Source: Mesostigma viride (taxonomy: Eukaryota > Streptophyta > Mesostigmatophyceae > Mesostigmatales > Mesostigmataceae). From it: a stretch of 64,000 nucleotides of DNA. Where the stretch lies: positions 1 to 64,000 of the forward strand of contig RPFO01001748.1 in assembly GCA_009746045.1 (NCBI GenBank). The letters are read 5' to 3'. The position numbers and the translations under genes were made by a program. The notes under the pieces were generated by a model. It was not told the DNA's origin and made no database searches. It worked only from the letters and a program-made list of their open reading frames with translations. Shown one piece after another: positions 35,001 to 47,000 of the stretch (the stretch's first letter is position 1; each line of letters opens with the position of its first letter).

Positions 35001-38000
35001 ATAACGTTGTACCTTGCGCATGATTCCCTCGCGCCCTGTGTGCCTCGTGCAGGCTACTTCCTCCCCTCCATCCCCATGCTCATCCTCCAAGTTGTGTTTG
35101 ACCACCGCATGGACCAGCGCTTTGGTGAGTCCTTTCGCACGAGTCTCGCGCGCTCATTCCTCTCGCGCGCTCACGCTGTGTTCTGCGTGTCGGTGAGCCT
35201 GGTGGGAGGCTTGCATGTTGGTGAGCCTTGCGGTAGCCTCGTGGTAGCCTTGTGGGGACCTTGTGGGGGCTTTGTGGGCCTTTTGTGGGCCGTGTGTGGG
35301 CCTTGTGTGGGCCTTGTGGAAGGCTTGCCGCGAGGCTGGTGTGAGGCCATGTGTGAGTCGCGCGCAGTGTTCTGCCTTGCTATTTTCGCAGGCGATGCGC
35401 TTGCGATCTTGTGCTGTAGCATGGCCCGCGCTATGTGGATTCTCCAGCTCTTCAGCCTTGCATCGTAGCGCTGCCCTACACAATATAGTTCTCCAGCTCT
35501 TCAGCCTTGCACTGCTCCAGTGCCCGCGCTATCCAGCTCTTTGTTTCCAGGGCTGTGTCATCACTGCACTAATGTCGTAGTGCGATCGAAGCATGACATG
35601 GTTGATCGCTTCAAATCTTTTTCTCTAAACTTCACAGCTCTTTTCTCTGGGTCTATCATTTGTCCCTCATCCCACATGCCACTTGTTGCCCCCTTTACTC
35701 TCCCCCTTTGCTCTCCGCCCCCCACCCCACCCCACCGTGCAGGTGTGGGCGTGGCGCATCGATTCCGTAACACCCTGGCCCTGGGTGGCAGGTACGTGCG
35801 CTGGCAGCAAACTAAAGTCACTGCCCTAATGGCTCGGTCCCTTTTAGGGGCGTATCTCTGCGCTACTAGATTATGCGCGGCCGAGTGGTAGCCCACGGAC
35901 AAGGCGGACGTTGCTGTTTACGGCATGCCCAGCAAGGGGGCAGCCAGAGCGAGCACCCGACATATGCCGTCCTGTGTGAATGGGATATGCGTCAGGCAGT
36001 TGCTCTGGTCGCCCCCCTGCTCCATGCAGCACTCTAGTTCTGGCAAGCTTTTCCTTCCGTTTTCTGCCTCGCTCTAACTATTGCGTATGTTGGCCCCCCT
36101 GTTTCGGTGCAACACTCTGATATCTTCCTTTCTTGGCCCCCCTGCTCCCTGCAGCACGATAGTACTTGCGAGCTTCCCCTTCTGGCCGGAATGTCGCGCT
36201 GCGCTGTTGGGGTACGTGCCAGCTCTTATGCTGGATACCTGCATTTCCTTGCGTGCTCTGGGTACCCGCATTTACTCGATCGGGCTCACATGCTCTTTCT
36301 TGGTGAATTGTTTCCTGCGTGCTGATGATCATATCTTGTGCCTTGGCATCAATTCTTGCGCAATATTCATCGCGTGTTATTGGCGCATTATTGCTTCCTC
36401 TTGGCTGGGCCCTGTGGCGGCTGTAAAATTGAATAGTTGCTTGTAACTGGCAGTGCCTGTTCTTGGCAGTGCCTGCTCTTGGCAGTGCAGTGCCTTGAAT
36501 CTTATTCGGTGTTTTTTTTGTTGGACTGGGAGTAGCCTGTAGTCATGTGTGGTGTCTCCCTTCTTCGGAGTGGGGATGGTGAGCACAAGGGGTGCGTGCT
36601 CGGGACAACCCAAGTACCTCTAGTTCACTCCATGACGAACTAACGGGCTTATTCATAACGTTCTCTCCTACAACAACTCCTGGTAAGGAATATCAAAAAC
36701 GCAGTGACGGGAACCGTTATCTATGTCCCCAGATAAGCCCCCGCGTATCCATTGGCTACCTGACACGTGTCGCCCTTGCCCTTCACGCTGACCTACATAT
36801 TCGACACTGCTGCCCTAGTGCCAGCTGCCCCCGTGCCCTAGTGCCAGCTGGCCCCGTGCCATAGTTCTGGCACCAGCTGTGGCAGCCTCATGAGCATTCC
36901 GGTATTTTACACAAGCCGCCCTTGCCCACCACCGTGCCCGCTACTGCCCTGTGTGCGATTTGCGTTTGCGCCAGCTGCGGCGCGCTCATGGGTATGCTGA
37001 GCGGCATCTCGTTCGGGAGCAGCCACCAGTTGGTCCCCTTCTTCTCCGCACGGTGCTCGGTGAGTGGGGCCACGTGTTCCTTCTACTGTAATGTCCACGC
37101 GAAGCATTAATATCATCTTAAAGTCATCTTCAGCAGAGCCCCAATAGGGGAAACTGCGAAGCGCTAGATGCTACCGGTGACTGGAGTACACTGAAATCAC
37201 TTACTCGTGAAAAAAACATCGGCACTGCGTAGTACTGTTGTATAGTCTAGCCGTCATCCAGAGGGCCAGTGATGGAGTATTTAGGAGGAACAGGCTGCAT
37301 TATATGCCTGTTCCTGCTTGTGGCTTGTGAGCTCCCCCCCAAATCCACCTGTTTCTATCGTGGCAACCAACTCAAGGTGGCTGCTAATGAAGGCGACCTC
37401 TGTAATAGTGCCTTCATCATCACCAAGAACTAGGAAAAGCGACCCCCTTAAGACACACTGTCATTGGTAAGCTCCCATGGATGGTGAGAAGCGGGTCAAG
37501 GCTGGCATGCAATGCTGGCATTCAGCGATCCACCCCTTCCTGCCCAATAAGCATGTACACTGCCTCCCTGGTCCCCTTGTATATCGCATGGAGATCCTCC
37601 TCTTCCCACGTGTTTGTGCCGGGCCGCAGGTCGCGCTGGAGATTGGTTTCGTGGCGTCGGCGCCGCTTATTCTGGCGACCACATGGTTCTTTGGCGTCAC
37701 CTACAAGGCCACCTGGCAGGGGCTCTTCGCGCTGTACGAGGTGAGGACGGCGCTCAATGCAAGCCGCTTGCCCAGGACAGCATCTAATGGATAACAATTA
37801 ATCAATGCCCTACTTAAAAGAAAGAAACGTGGCATGGTGCCATGTGCGCATGTAAGGGGTGATTGCAGCGTTATTGGCTGCAGCTGGCCAGTCATGCTTC
37901 GTTTGCATCTGGCAGCGTATCTTTCGCGCCACCTGGTGAAATTCGCCGCGTTCCCTCCCCCCCCCACAAACAGAGATAGCTCCCTTGCCATTGCCAATGT

Positions 38001-41000
38001 CTACATGGTCCACAGCTCTTATCTCATCTTCAACCTTGGCACGTTGCCGCGATTGTCACCCACGTGTGCTCACATCCCAACTTGCATATTGCTACTAGCA
38101 CTCTGCAAACCCTTCAACCCACCCATCCGACGCAGTTTGCCGTCTACCCGACCCCAAACTAAACCACACCAAACCAAACCGCACCGAACCAAACTGCCCT
38201 CACCCACCCACTCACCCACCCATTCGACACATCTCTCCATGGCCGCATGGCGCCCCCTGCCCCCCCCACCGCGTGCCAGGTGGCGGCGGCGCTCTCCCTG
38301 GTAGGTCTCTCCAGCATGCTTGTGCTGATCGCCAGCGAGGAGTTCCACTACAACGTCACCTCCAAGTCCTACCGCAAGGAGCCGGTGGATCCCGCCGCCG
38401 CGTTTGGTGCCGTGGAGGGGCGCCGCCACAGCAGCATCAACTGCAGGCAAGCACACTCACGGCTCGCTTGGCGATGACGATGACACGTACTGCCCGACAA
38501 ATGCAGGCTGTTGGTGGCAGCCACAGCCATCTTGCTTTCTTGGTGCATGCAAATGGTGGCAGTCACTGCCCTCTTGATCCAATCCGGTGGTGGCACCCAT
38601 TGCCCTCTTGCTTCTTGCAATTCATGCATTTACTCACTGCCCCCTTGATTCGCGCAAGTGATGGCGGCCACGGCCCTGTTCATGCCGTCGATGGCACTCC
38701 CTGCCCCCTTGATGCACGCAAATGATGCTGATGGATTACCCTCTCCAGTGTTGGGTGCACGGAGACCCTCTCCATTGGTGGACTGGCACATAGGGACGTC
38801 ATTCCAAGCAGGCATCCAAAGTGGGTTAACAGACTGGAGGGGTTAAATGTTTGGCGAAGTCAAGGGTCTTGGTTACTAGTCACCATTAAGAGTCCTATCT
38901 CTAATGCTGCATTAAAGTGTTGGTGTCGTTTATGCGAGGAACACCTGTTCCCAGGGCATCACCCCCACGCACAGACCACCAAGGCACCAACTCAACAATG
39001 CTTCGCCCACTCCCAATGCCCCCCCCCCCTTCTGAACCCCCCCTCACCCCCAGGTTGGCGTACCACCCGCACTCCCCCCGCACCAACGGCGCCGGGGGCC
39101 ACGAGTGCAGCTCCCCCTGTGGGTCCCCCCATGGCGATCGGAGAAAGGGCGGGAGCAGCAGCCCTAGAGGGGTGGGTAGCGGCAGCCCTAGAGGGGGCGG
39201 GAGTGCCTCCCCCAAGAAAAACCGGACAAGTTCCCCCGGGCGCTGCTCCTCGCCGCGCGCAAACCGCGCCCTCAACCCGAGTGGGGGCGGCCACCCCCTC
39301 TCCCCCCCCATGTCCCCGCTCTCGTGCGTCGACCGCATGTCGTACGGGCCAGGCTTTCGAGAGAGCTTTCTTGACATCGAACAGGCGGCAACGCGCAGCC
39401 CACGGAGGCAAAGCCGGCGCCGGTCCCGTGGCGGCCACGGCCACCGCACGCCCTCGCTCCTCCCTGTCTCCACGAGCCCCTCGGTCATGGTCGGTGAATA
39501 CCTGGGGCTGGCGGAGGGGGGTGTCGACGAGCATGCGGTCTGGCCGCCGGCACAGGCAGCCAGGCTCCCCCCTGCAGGGTTTCAGACCGAGGGGGGGGGG
39601 ATCATGTATGCGGCCGAGTCTAGCGGTTACCCTTCTGCCGCTGGTTATTCTCCTCCGGATGGATATGCTTCTCCTAGCGGGTACGGAGGCATGGGGAGGA
39701 TGATGGAAGGGGAGTCGTGGGTGCCTGTACAAGAACATGGTGGGGAGGTCGCGGAGGGGAAGGGCATTTGGGACCACGGCAAGGAGGTCGGGCTTGAGGC
39801 TACATTCAAGGGGGGTGATGCGAGTGACCAGGCGCGATGGGGGGATGCAGGGTTGGATAATGGGGCGCGGGGGGGAAACAGAGGCAAGCGCGGCCGACAG
39901 GCGAATTCTGGTTCGGAAGACGGCGATCCTGCGTATGAGGCGGACACGGGCGAGGAAGGGCGTGGGGTGGATGGTCGGTTGGAGAGCTCGAGTGCCTCGT
40001 CGGGAGAGTCGCAGAGCGGTCTCGAGGACAGTGGCCTGAGCACGGACTACAGCGGGCTCAGCACGGATTGCAGCGGCTGCGAGAGCGGGAGCGGGAGCTT
40101 CCAGCGGGGGGGCGTGCTGTTCGGTGGCGCCGGCGGCCGGGTCGTATACACGCGGGAGGTTTTCCGGCGGGAGCTTGATCCGGACGGGAAGGGGGGGGAC
40201 GCGCTGACTCCTATCGATGAGTACGCGCCGTCGTTGATGGCAGTGGCGATGGCAGGGCGACTGCGGGTGGGACCTGCCGAGCTCGGCACTAGCCTCGATG
40301 ACCGTAATGTGGGGGCAAGCCAAGGGGGGGAGCGCGTGCTTGGGGGGGCTAATGGGGGGACCACGGGCAACGGTCAAGGGTTTCACATCCCCCAGGACCT
40401 TCCTTCCAGCAACAGTAGCCATCTGTCTCCCTTGGCTTCATCGCTCCCGTCCACCCCGGAGCGAGTGCCCTTGCGTGGCGACAGCCAAATTCTGGCGCCC
40501 GCGCTCCCATTCCGGCCATCATTGCCCGAGCGGGCCGCGGGCCTGACATCAGCAGGCATGTCCCTGGATGCCATGTGCGATGGCGCCTGTGAGCTCTTGC
40601 TCAATGCGGGAGGCAAGCCCGCAGTGGTTGCCAGAAGCGACGCGGCATCCCCACTGCCGCCACACCCGCCCCCTCATAGGGTGAACCTGACCGTGGCCAA
40701 TAACGTGTCCGATGCCACCCAGGTGTCCGTTGGCCAGCAACTGGGCCAACAAGTGGGGCGAGAATTTTCCCCGACCGCAGCACTCGCCAGTAGGGGTGGG
40801 AACGAGGCACTCACCAATGGGGATGGGAGCGCGCCCACCAGCCCTGTGGCGGGCCCAGGGCCGGCCAGCCCACCCGGTGCCCCAGGGTCCCCCGACCACA
40901 CCCACAGCCCGACGGCGCTTATGCACAAGAAGTACCTTGTGATCCACGTGCCGCCAGCTGGCGCGCCCGCGGGCGTCACAGACGTCTGTGACTGCGGGAG

Positions 41001-44000
41001 CAGCCACGTGGGCAGCGTGTGCAGCAACCACGAGGGGTCGTTTCATGGGAGCGAGTGGGGGGGGCTGGGGCATGGGTACGAGGGGGGTCCGGTCACGGAT
41101 GGGGGTGGGGGGATCACGGTGATGGGTGTCCCAGAGGAGTGGCGGCGCGCAATGGGAGCGCGTCGGTGGGCGGCGGGCGCGCACGTGTTGGGGGAGGACC
41201 CTTCGCTGCTCAAGTTTTTGGACGTGGTATGCGTTTGTGATTGGTAGGAGGTGGATTTGTAAGTGCTGTGTGTTGAACAACCTCCCTGTACATATGCATT
41301 CAAAAATGTACACGAGCCCTTTATATCAGATGATTATTAGCAATCTTTGTTGGATAAATGCTCCTCAAACTCCTGGACACGGTATCCGTTTGTGATGTAT
41401 TTGTAGTAGTAATAGATTAGCTGTGTGCATGTATGTATTCTGTGATGCAAACTGATAACTAAAACTCAACACGCACTGGTATGCTCACTGTTTCTGTACT
41501 TGGGCTTGGTATATCAGATGAGTTGATAAGACGTGTATGTTGGATGAATTACCTGTTCATTGCATCATCCTTCTTGACGTGGTACGTGGCGATGATGCAT
41601 ATCGGAAGCATCATTGTGTATATTATATACGTTAGCTAATCATCCTATGTTCTAGGTCCGGGCATGGTAAGCAACTGCGATGGCTCATGAATGTAAAAAC
41701 GATTCTCTGCATGAAATCCCTTACTGTTACGTCGCTTGCGTTGTGGCAGGGAGTTCAGAGCATGGAAGAGTTTGTTGTGTCGGGTAATGGGTGTTTGCTA
41801 GGGTGGTCTCAGATAATAGATATTTGCTAGTTTGCCACGTTGATGGGTGGTTGCCTGGCCCTCTGCCTTCAATCATGCTTGTTAATTAGTCATGTTTTTG
41901 ATAGGCTGATGCTGTGCTTAGGTCCCATGTGCTTATTGGACAAACAATCACTTTTTCAAACCTACCATAGCAATAGCCATTTCTTTGGATCCTACCACAG
42001 TAATGACCATGTCTTTGAATCCTACCATAGTAATAGCCATGACTCTTAATCCTACCAATCGGTTTTCTCTGAATATAGTTTAATTAACGCATGCGGGAAA
42101 GATAGGGCCGCTATGCCTTGGCCTGCATGTGGAAGGCTGTCTGCGACATAAGCTGACTAATTCGATCTGTACAAAGGTTTTCATGTTTGCCTGAATTTTC
42201 CATGGATGACCCGGTTGTTTATAAGGGTCGGTGGCTATTAGTTAGTGGTCCGAGAAAATTAATTGTAGGTTTTATACAACTTGCTTGCAAAGATTCGTAT
42301 TTGGTTGCACCAGCTGAGGTTAGCTGGGGACCTGTAGGGTCGGCTGGTTGCTTAACGAGTCTTTGACTGATTTGGGTTCTTTAGTGAGTCGTGATTACTT
42401 ATTGTATAGTGGATGCGGACCGGCCCAAGGGGTCGATGGGCGAGTTTAATGTTTGTCAGTCTTGGGAACTTTGTACAACTACCTGTACGGTTAACGCACT
42501 TGCCTGGGGGTGCGTGGCCACGTTGTTTGTAGTGGCATTTTCAGCACTGTTCAGGCCGGCGTGTGACGCATGCCAGTGTTACTTAATTTAGGATGATGTC
42601 AGCTTGCGTGTCGGCGGACCATGCCTTAAGCAAGCTAGGCAGGCAATGATCCGCAATTGTTTCTTTCCCCTCCCTCCCATCCTGGAGGCTTCTTGCTTCC
42701 GCGTGCGGATTGAGAAACCTTTAGGCCACTGTTAATTGCTGCATTTGTGGCAGGGCTCCACTTATTGTATTCAATCAAATGCTGGTCTTCTTGGGAGCTT
42801 AGTGATCTTATCAGCTATAAAATGGTCTTTGAATCCTACCATTAGCAATAACCATGCCTTTGAATCTTACCAAAGCAATAACCATGCCTTTGCATCCTAT
42901 CAAAGCAAGGGCCTACATTGCTTGAAACCTTACTCTTTGCATAGTGAATCACAAGTTTGCCTTGCGGTCCATAGACCTTGGCCTTTGTGTATCCAGCTAG
43001 TGATTCGCCTTGCCAGTGCTTCCGCACACCTGCCTTTTGCATGCAATGCTTGCCGCTTGCTTTTTCGGGCATCTCCTCCATTCAGCCCTACAGGAAAGTC
43101 TACTTCTATTTGTACTCAAGCAAGTTCTACTTCTAGTCATAAGATGTACTTAAACTGATACCTGGCGAAAGTAGCTTAGTTCTTTGGTTGGGTTCAAGAA
43201 AATGATTTATGTGTGAGAGGTGTCAGAAATTTATTTGTAAGTTTTGTCAGACAGAAAAATATGGAATCGCCTTCTGGTGTGTTGTAATTGTGTACCTTCT
43301 CCGCGGGGCTGTTGCTGCCCGGCCCCACCACCGCTTGGTCCGTGCTGCACGCTTTGCATGAGCCTGCCCTCTGACCTCTTCTCCCTTTCGCCTCTTGTCC
43401 TCCTACCGCCTCTGGTCCCCTTCCAGCTCTTGCCTCCTTCCGCCTCTTGTCCCCCTTGCGCCTCTTGTCTCCTTCCGCCTCTTGTCCCCCTTCCGCCTCT
43501 TGTCCCCCTTCCGCCTCTTGTCCCCCTTCCGCCTCTTGTCCCCCTTCCGCCTCTTGTCCCCCTTCCGCCTCTTGTCCCCCTCCCGCCTCTTGTCCCCCTT
43601 CCGCCTCTTGTCCCCCTTCCGCCTCTTGTCTCCTTCCGCCTCTTGTCCCCCTTCCGCCTCTTGTCCCCCTTCCGCCTCTTGTCCCCCTCCCGCCTCTTGT
43701 CCCCTTCCGCCTCTTGCCCTGTGGGCTGACACCATCACCCGCCTCTTGTCCCCCTCCCGCCTCTTGTCCCCCTTCCGCCTCTTGTCCCCCTTCCGCCTCT
43801 TGTCTCCTTCCGCCTCTTGTCCCCCTTCCGCCTCTTGTCCCCCTTCCGCCTCTTGTCCCCCTCCCGCCTCTTGTCCCCTTCCGCCTCTTGCCCTGTGGGC
43901 TGACACCATCACCCGTTGTTGCTGCCTCGGCCCATCCCGCAGGTGTGGCCTTGCGCGGGCGCGCTCTTCATGTCCATCCTCGCGTCCACCGTCGTCTACC

Positions 44001-47000
44001 AATTTTTTCTGTGAGTGTGGCATGCCCATACTGTTGGTTGTCTCTACCAACTGTCCCGTCAGCCTTTCGTTCCAATTATCCTGTGAGCGTGTCCTAGCTG
44101 TGCGTGTTTGTCCACCAACTTTTCCTGTGTGGGCGCTCTATACCCATGCATGTGATCTTACCTGTGCGTTTGCTCTACCTGTGAGTGTCTGTTGACCTAG
44201 TTGTCCTGTGAGCGCCATGACCGTGGGTGCAATGGTTTTTCCAGTCAATGACCTGGGTGGTTTCACCCTCCGATCATCAAATAGTAGTGTACTAGTATTA
44301 TTCGGCATTCCATGTCCAGCACCAAGATTGTCTCACTGCTAATTAAGGTATTGATGAAACATGTTCGTTTAAAGGTGCTTCATATAAAGGTGCTTCATCT
44401 TCATCTGCTTCATCTTCTTATGCTTCATCCTCCTATGCTTGCTTCCCAAGGCGACCACCTCACCTGGTGGCTGGGTTCCAAAACTTTGACATCATAATCC
44501 AACCAGCCCTGGGCTATGTCTCGGGTATCATACGCTCGGGTTGCATAAGAGCATTTCTATTGTTGGCCCTGGCGTTGCTTTCCGTACACTTGTGTGTTGC
44601 CCCCTCTTTTCCTCTTTCTGGATGAGGGCATGAAGGATTTCCTGCAGATATGATGGTCACGCCTCTGCGCAAAAAAGTGAATTGAATAGAGATTGAAGGG
44701 AATTTTTCAATCATGACGGGCATGTCGTTGAGCCCCCAGGGAGGGCTTCCTTTTTCTGTAACCTGTTGCTTCGCATGGCAAGGCAAGGCAAGGCGATGCT
44801 GGGTTGATCTTCCACTTAACCTGATGGGGCCACAACCGGCTCCTGGCACATCGCTCTTGCGTCCGCAGGTACATTCCGTCGCAGACGGGCAACCACAACC
44901 TGCCCCAAACTTTGTTCTACCTGAGAATGGTGCGTGCTTGGTTCTGCCTGCGTGGAGATGTCAAGATGCTGTTTTTCATTCTTGGACAGATGCTTTTTTG
45001 CTTCCCCTTCCTCACTGCTTTTCAAGGGTTGTTTGGGCACCAAGTGAGTGTGTCGACTTCACAGGCGGGCGTAGGATAGGTTTCTTATGTTCACCCGGTG
45101 GGCGGTAGTATAAGCTGAAACAAGTACTTGGTTGAGCTTTTTGTGTGAAGATGTGCGGACGTCAGGAGCGTTGATTCAAGCAAGTGGTACACTATCTTGG
45201 AAGACCTTGCATCCACCCTGGCAGCCAGCTGCCCGTAGCCCTCGGTTCGGTTCGGAATTGCATCCTCCCTGGCAGCCAGCTGCCCCTAGCCCTCCCCTCG
45301 CCCTCGGTTCGGTTGGGAATCCGCAGGGCAGGGCTTTGGGAGGGCGGAAAAATTTGTCGCCTGCTGAGCGGCGAAATGAGATCAACGATTTGCCCAATAA
45401 CTCTGCAGCTTTTCCGTTCCCTATACACACCGGTGGGAGGAGGGTAAAGACTTGCAATCTCACGTATGGCTGGCTATTGGTGAAATAGATGTGATAGGGG
45501 AGATTGAACACACGGAGATGAGATAGGGGAGATTGAACACACGGAGATGAGGTAGGGGAGATTGAACACACGGAGATGAGGTAGGGGAGATTGAACACAC
45601 GGAGATGAGATAGGGGAGATTGAACACACGGAGATGAGGTAGGGGAGATTGAACACACGGAGATGAGGTAGGGGAGATTGAACACACGGAGATGAGGTAG
45701 GGGAGATTGAACACACGGAGATGAGGTAGGGGAGATTGAACACATGGAGATGAGGTAGGGGAGATTGAACACACGGAGATGAGGTAGGGGAGATTGAACA
45801 CACGGAGATGAGGTAGGGGAGATTGAACACATGGAGATGAGGTAGGGGAGATTGAACACATGGAGATGAGGTAGGGGAGATTGAACACACGGAGATGAGG
45901 TAGGGGAGATTGTAGGGGAGATTGAACACACGGAGATGAGGTAGGGGAGATTGAACACATGGAGATGAGGTAGGGGAGATTGAACACACGGAGATGAGGT
46001 AGGGGAGATTGAACACACGGAGATGAGGTAGGGGAGATTGAACACACGGAGATGAGGTAGGGGAGATTGAACACACGGAGATGAGGTAGGGGAGATTGAA
46101 CACATGGAGATGAGGTAGGGGAGATTGAACACACGGAGATGAGATAGGGGAGATTGAACACACGGAGATGAGGAAGGGGAGATTGAACACACGGAGATGA
46201 GATAGGGGAGATTGAACACACGGAGATGAGGAAGGGGAGATTGAACACACGGAGATGAGGTAGGGGAGATTGAACACACGGAGATGTAATTGGGGAATCA
46301 AAACAGATAGGATCACAACGGCGGTAGTCCTGTTGCGGCCAAGTGGAATGACCCTGTACTCCAACTGCTAGCCAGACACTCGCTGTCATCGCCCACTCCC
46401 CGAACACAGCATGCCACGACCCCCCTGGGCCATGGTACGCCGTCAATGCGCTAAGGCTAGCATGATCATTTTTCCGAGGCCCGGGATGAGCGAGTTCTCA
46501 GGCGTAGCATGAGCAGATGTTAAGGCTACTTTAATAAGACTTGCGCATGTGCGCTTTTTGAGGCGAAATGTCTCCCGTGGCACTTCCTACTGCCTTCCTT
46601 ACGCGAGGTGCCTGCCAACGCCTTGCGCTGACAGTCGCACCTTGCATGGCATGATGCGTGGACAATGTGTTCAGATCTCGGACCTGGCTGGCCGGCAGGT
46701 ACCCTGGGCACCCAGCCGCTTCAACCTGTCCATCAAGTCGCCCCTGGTGCTCTTCATCACCGCGTTGTTGCGCATCACCGCCATGCCCGCCGTCTTCTTC
46801 TACATCAAGGTGGGTGGTACACTGCAGCCCATAGTGACCCATGCCCATTCCATGCTGTCTTATACATCAAGGGGGGTGAGTTCGAGCCAGTTTATAGAAT
46901 GCTCCTTGAGTAGTGTAATCAAAGGTAGTCGTGCATCATCTGTGGACCGGTGAGCATCACCGCCACGCCGGCCGTCTTCTTCTACATCAGGGGGGTGATG

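Noticed and set aside
38992-40422. 476-codon minus-strand frame opposite ENT exon 8
   Set aside because: It is antisense to a GC-rich coding exon whose phase is fixed by both neighbours. The product is Arg/Pro/Ala-rich with no motif.
45176-46446. Minus-strand frames of about 300 codons, and a possible CRISPR array
   Set aside because: The 29-bp units are directly tandem with no unique spacers and the host is eukaryotic. The frame repeats every 87 nt only because 29 is not divisible by three.
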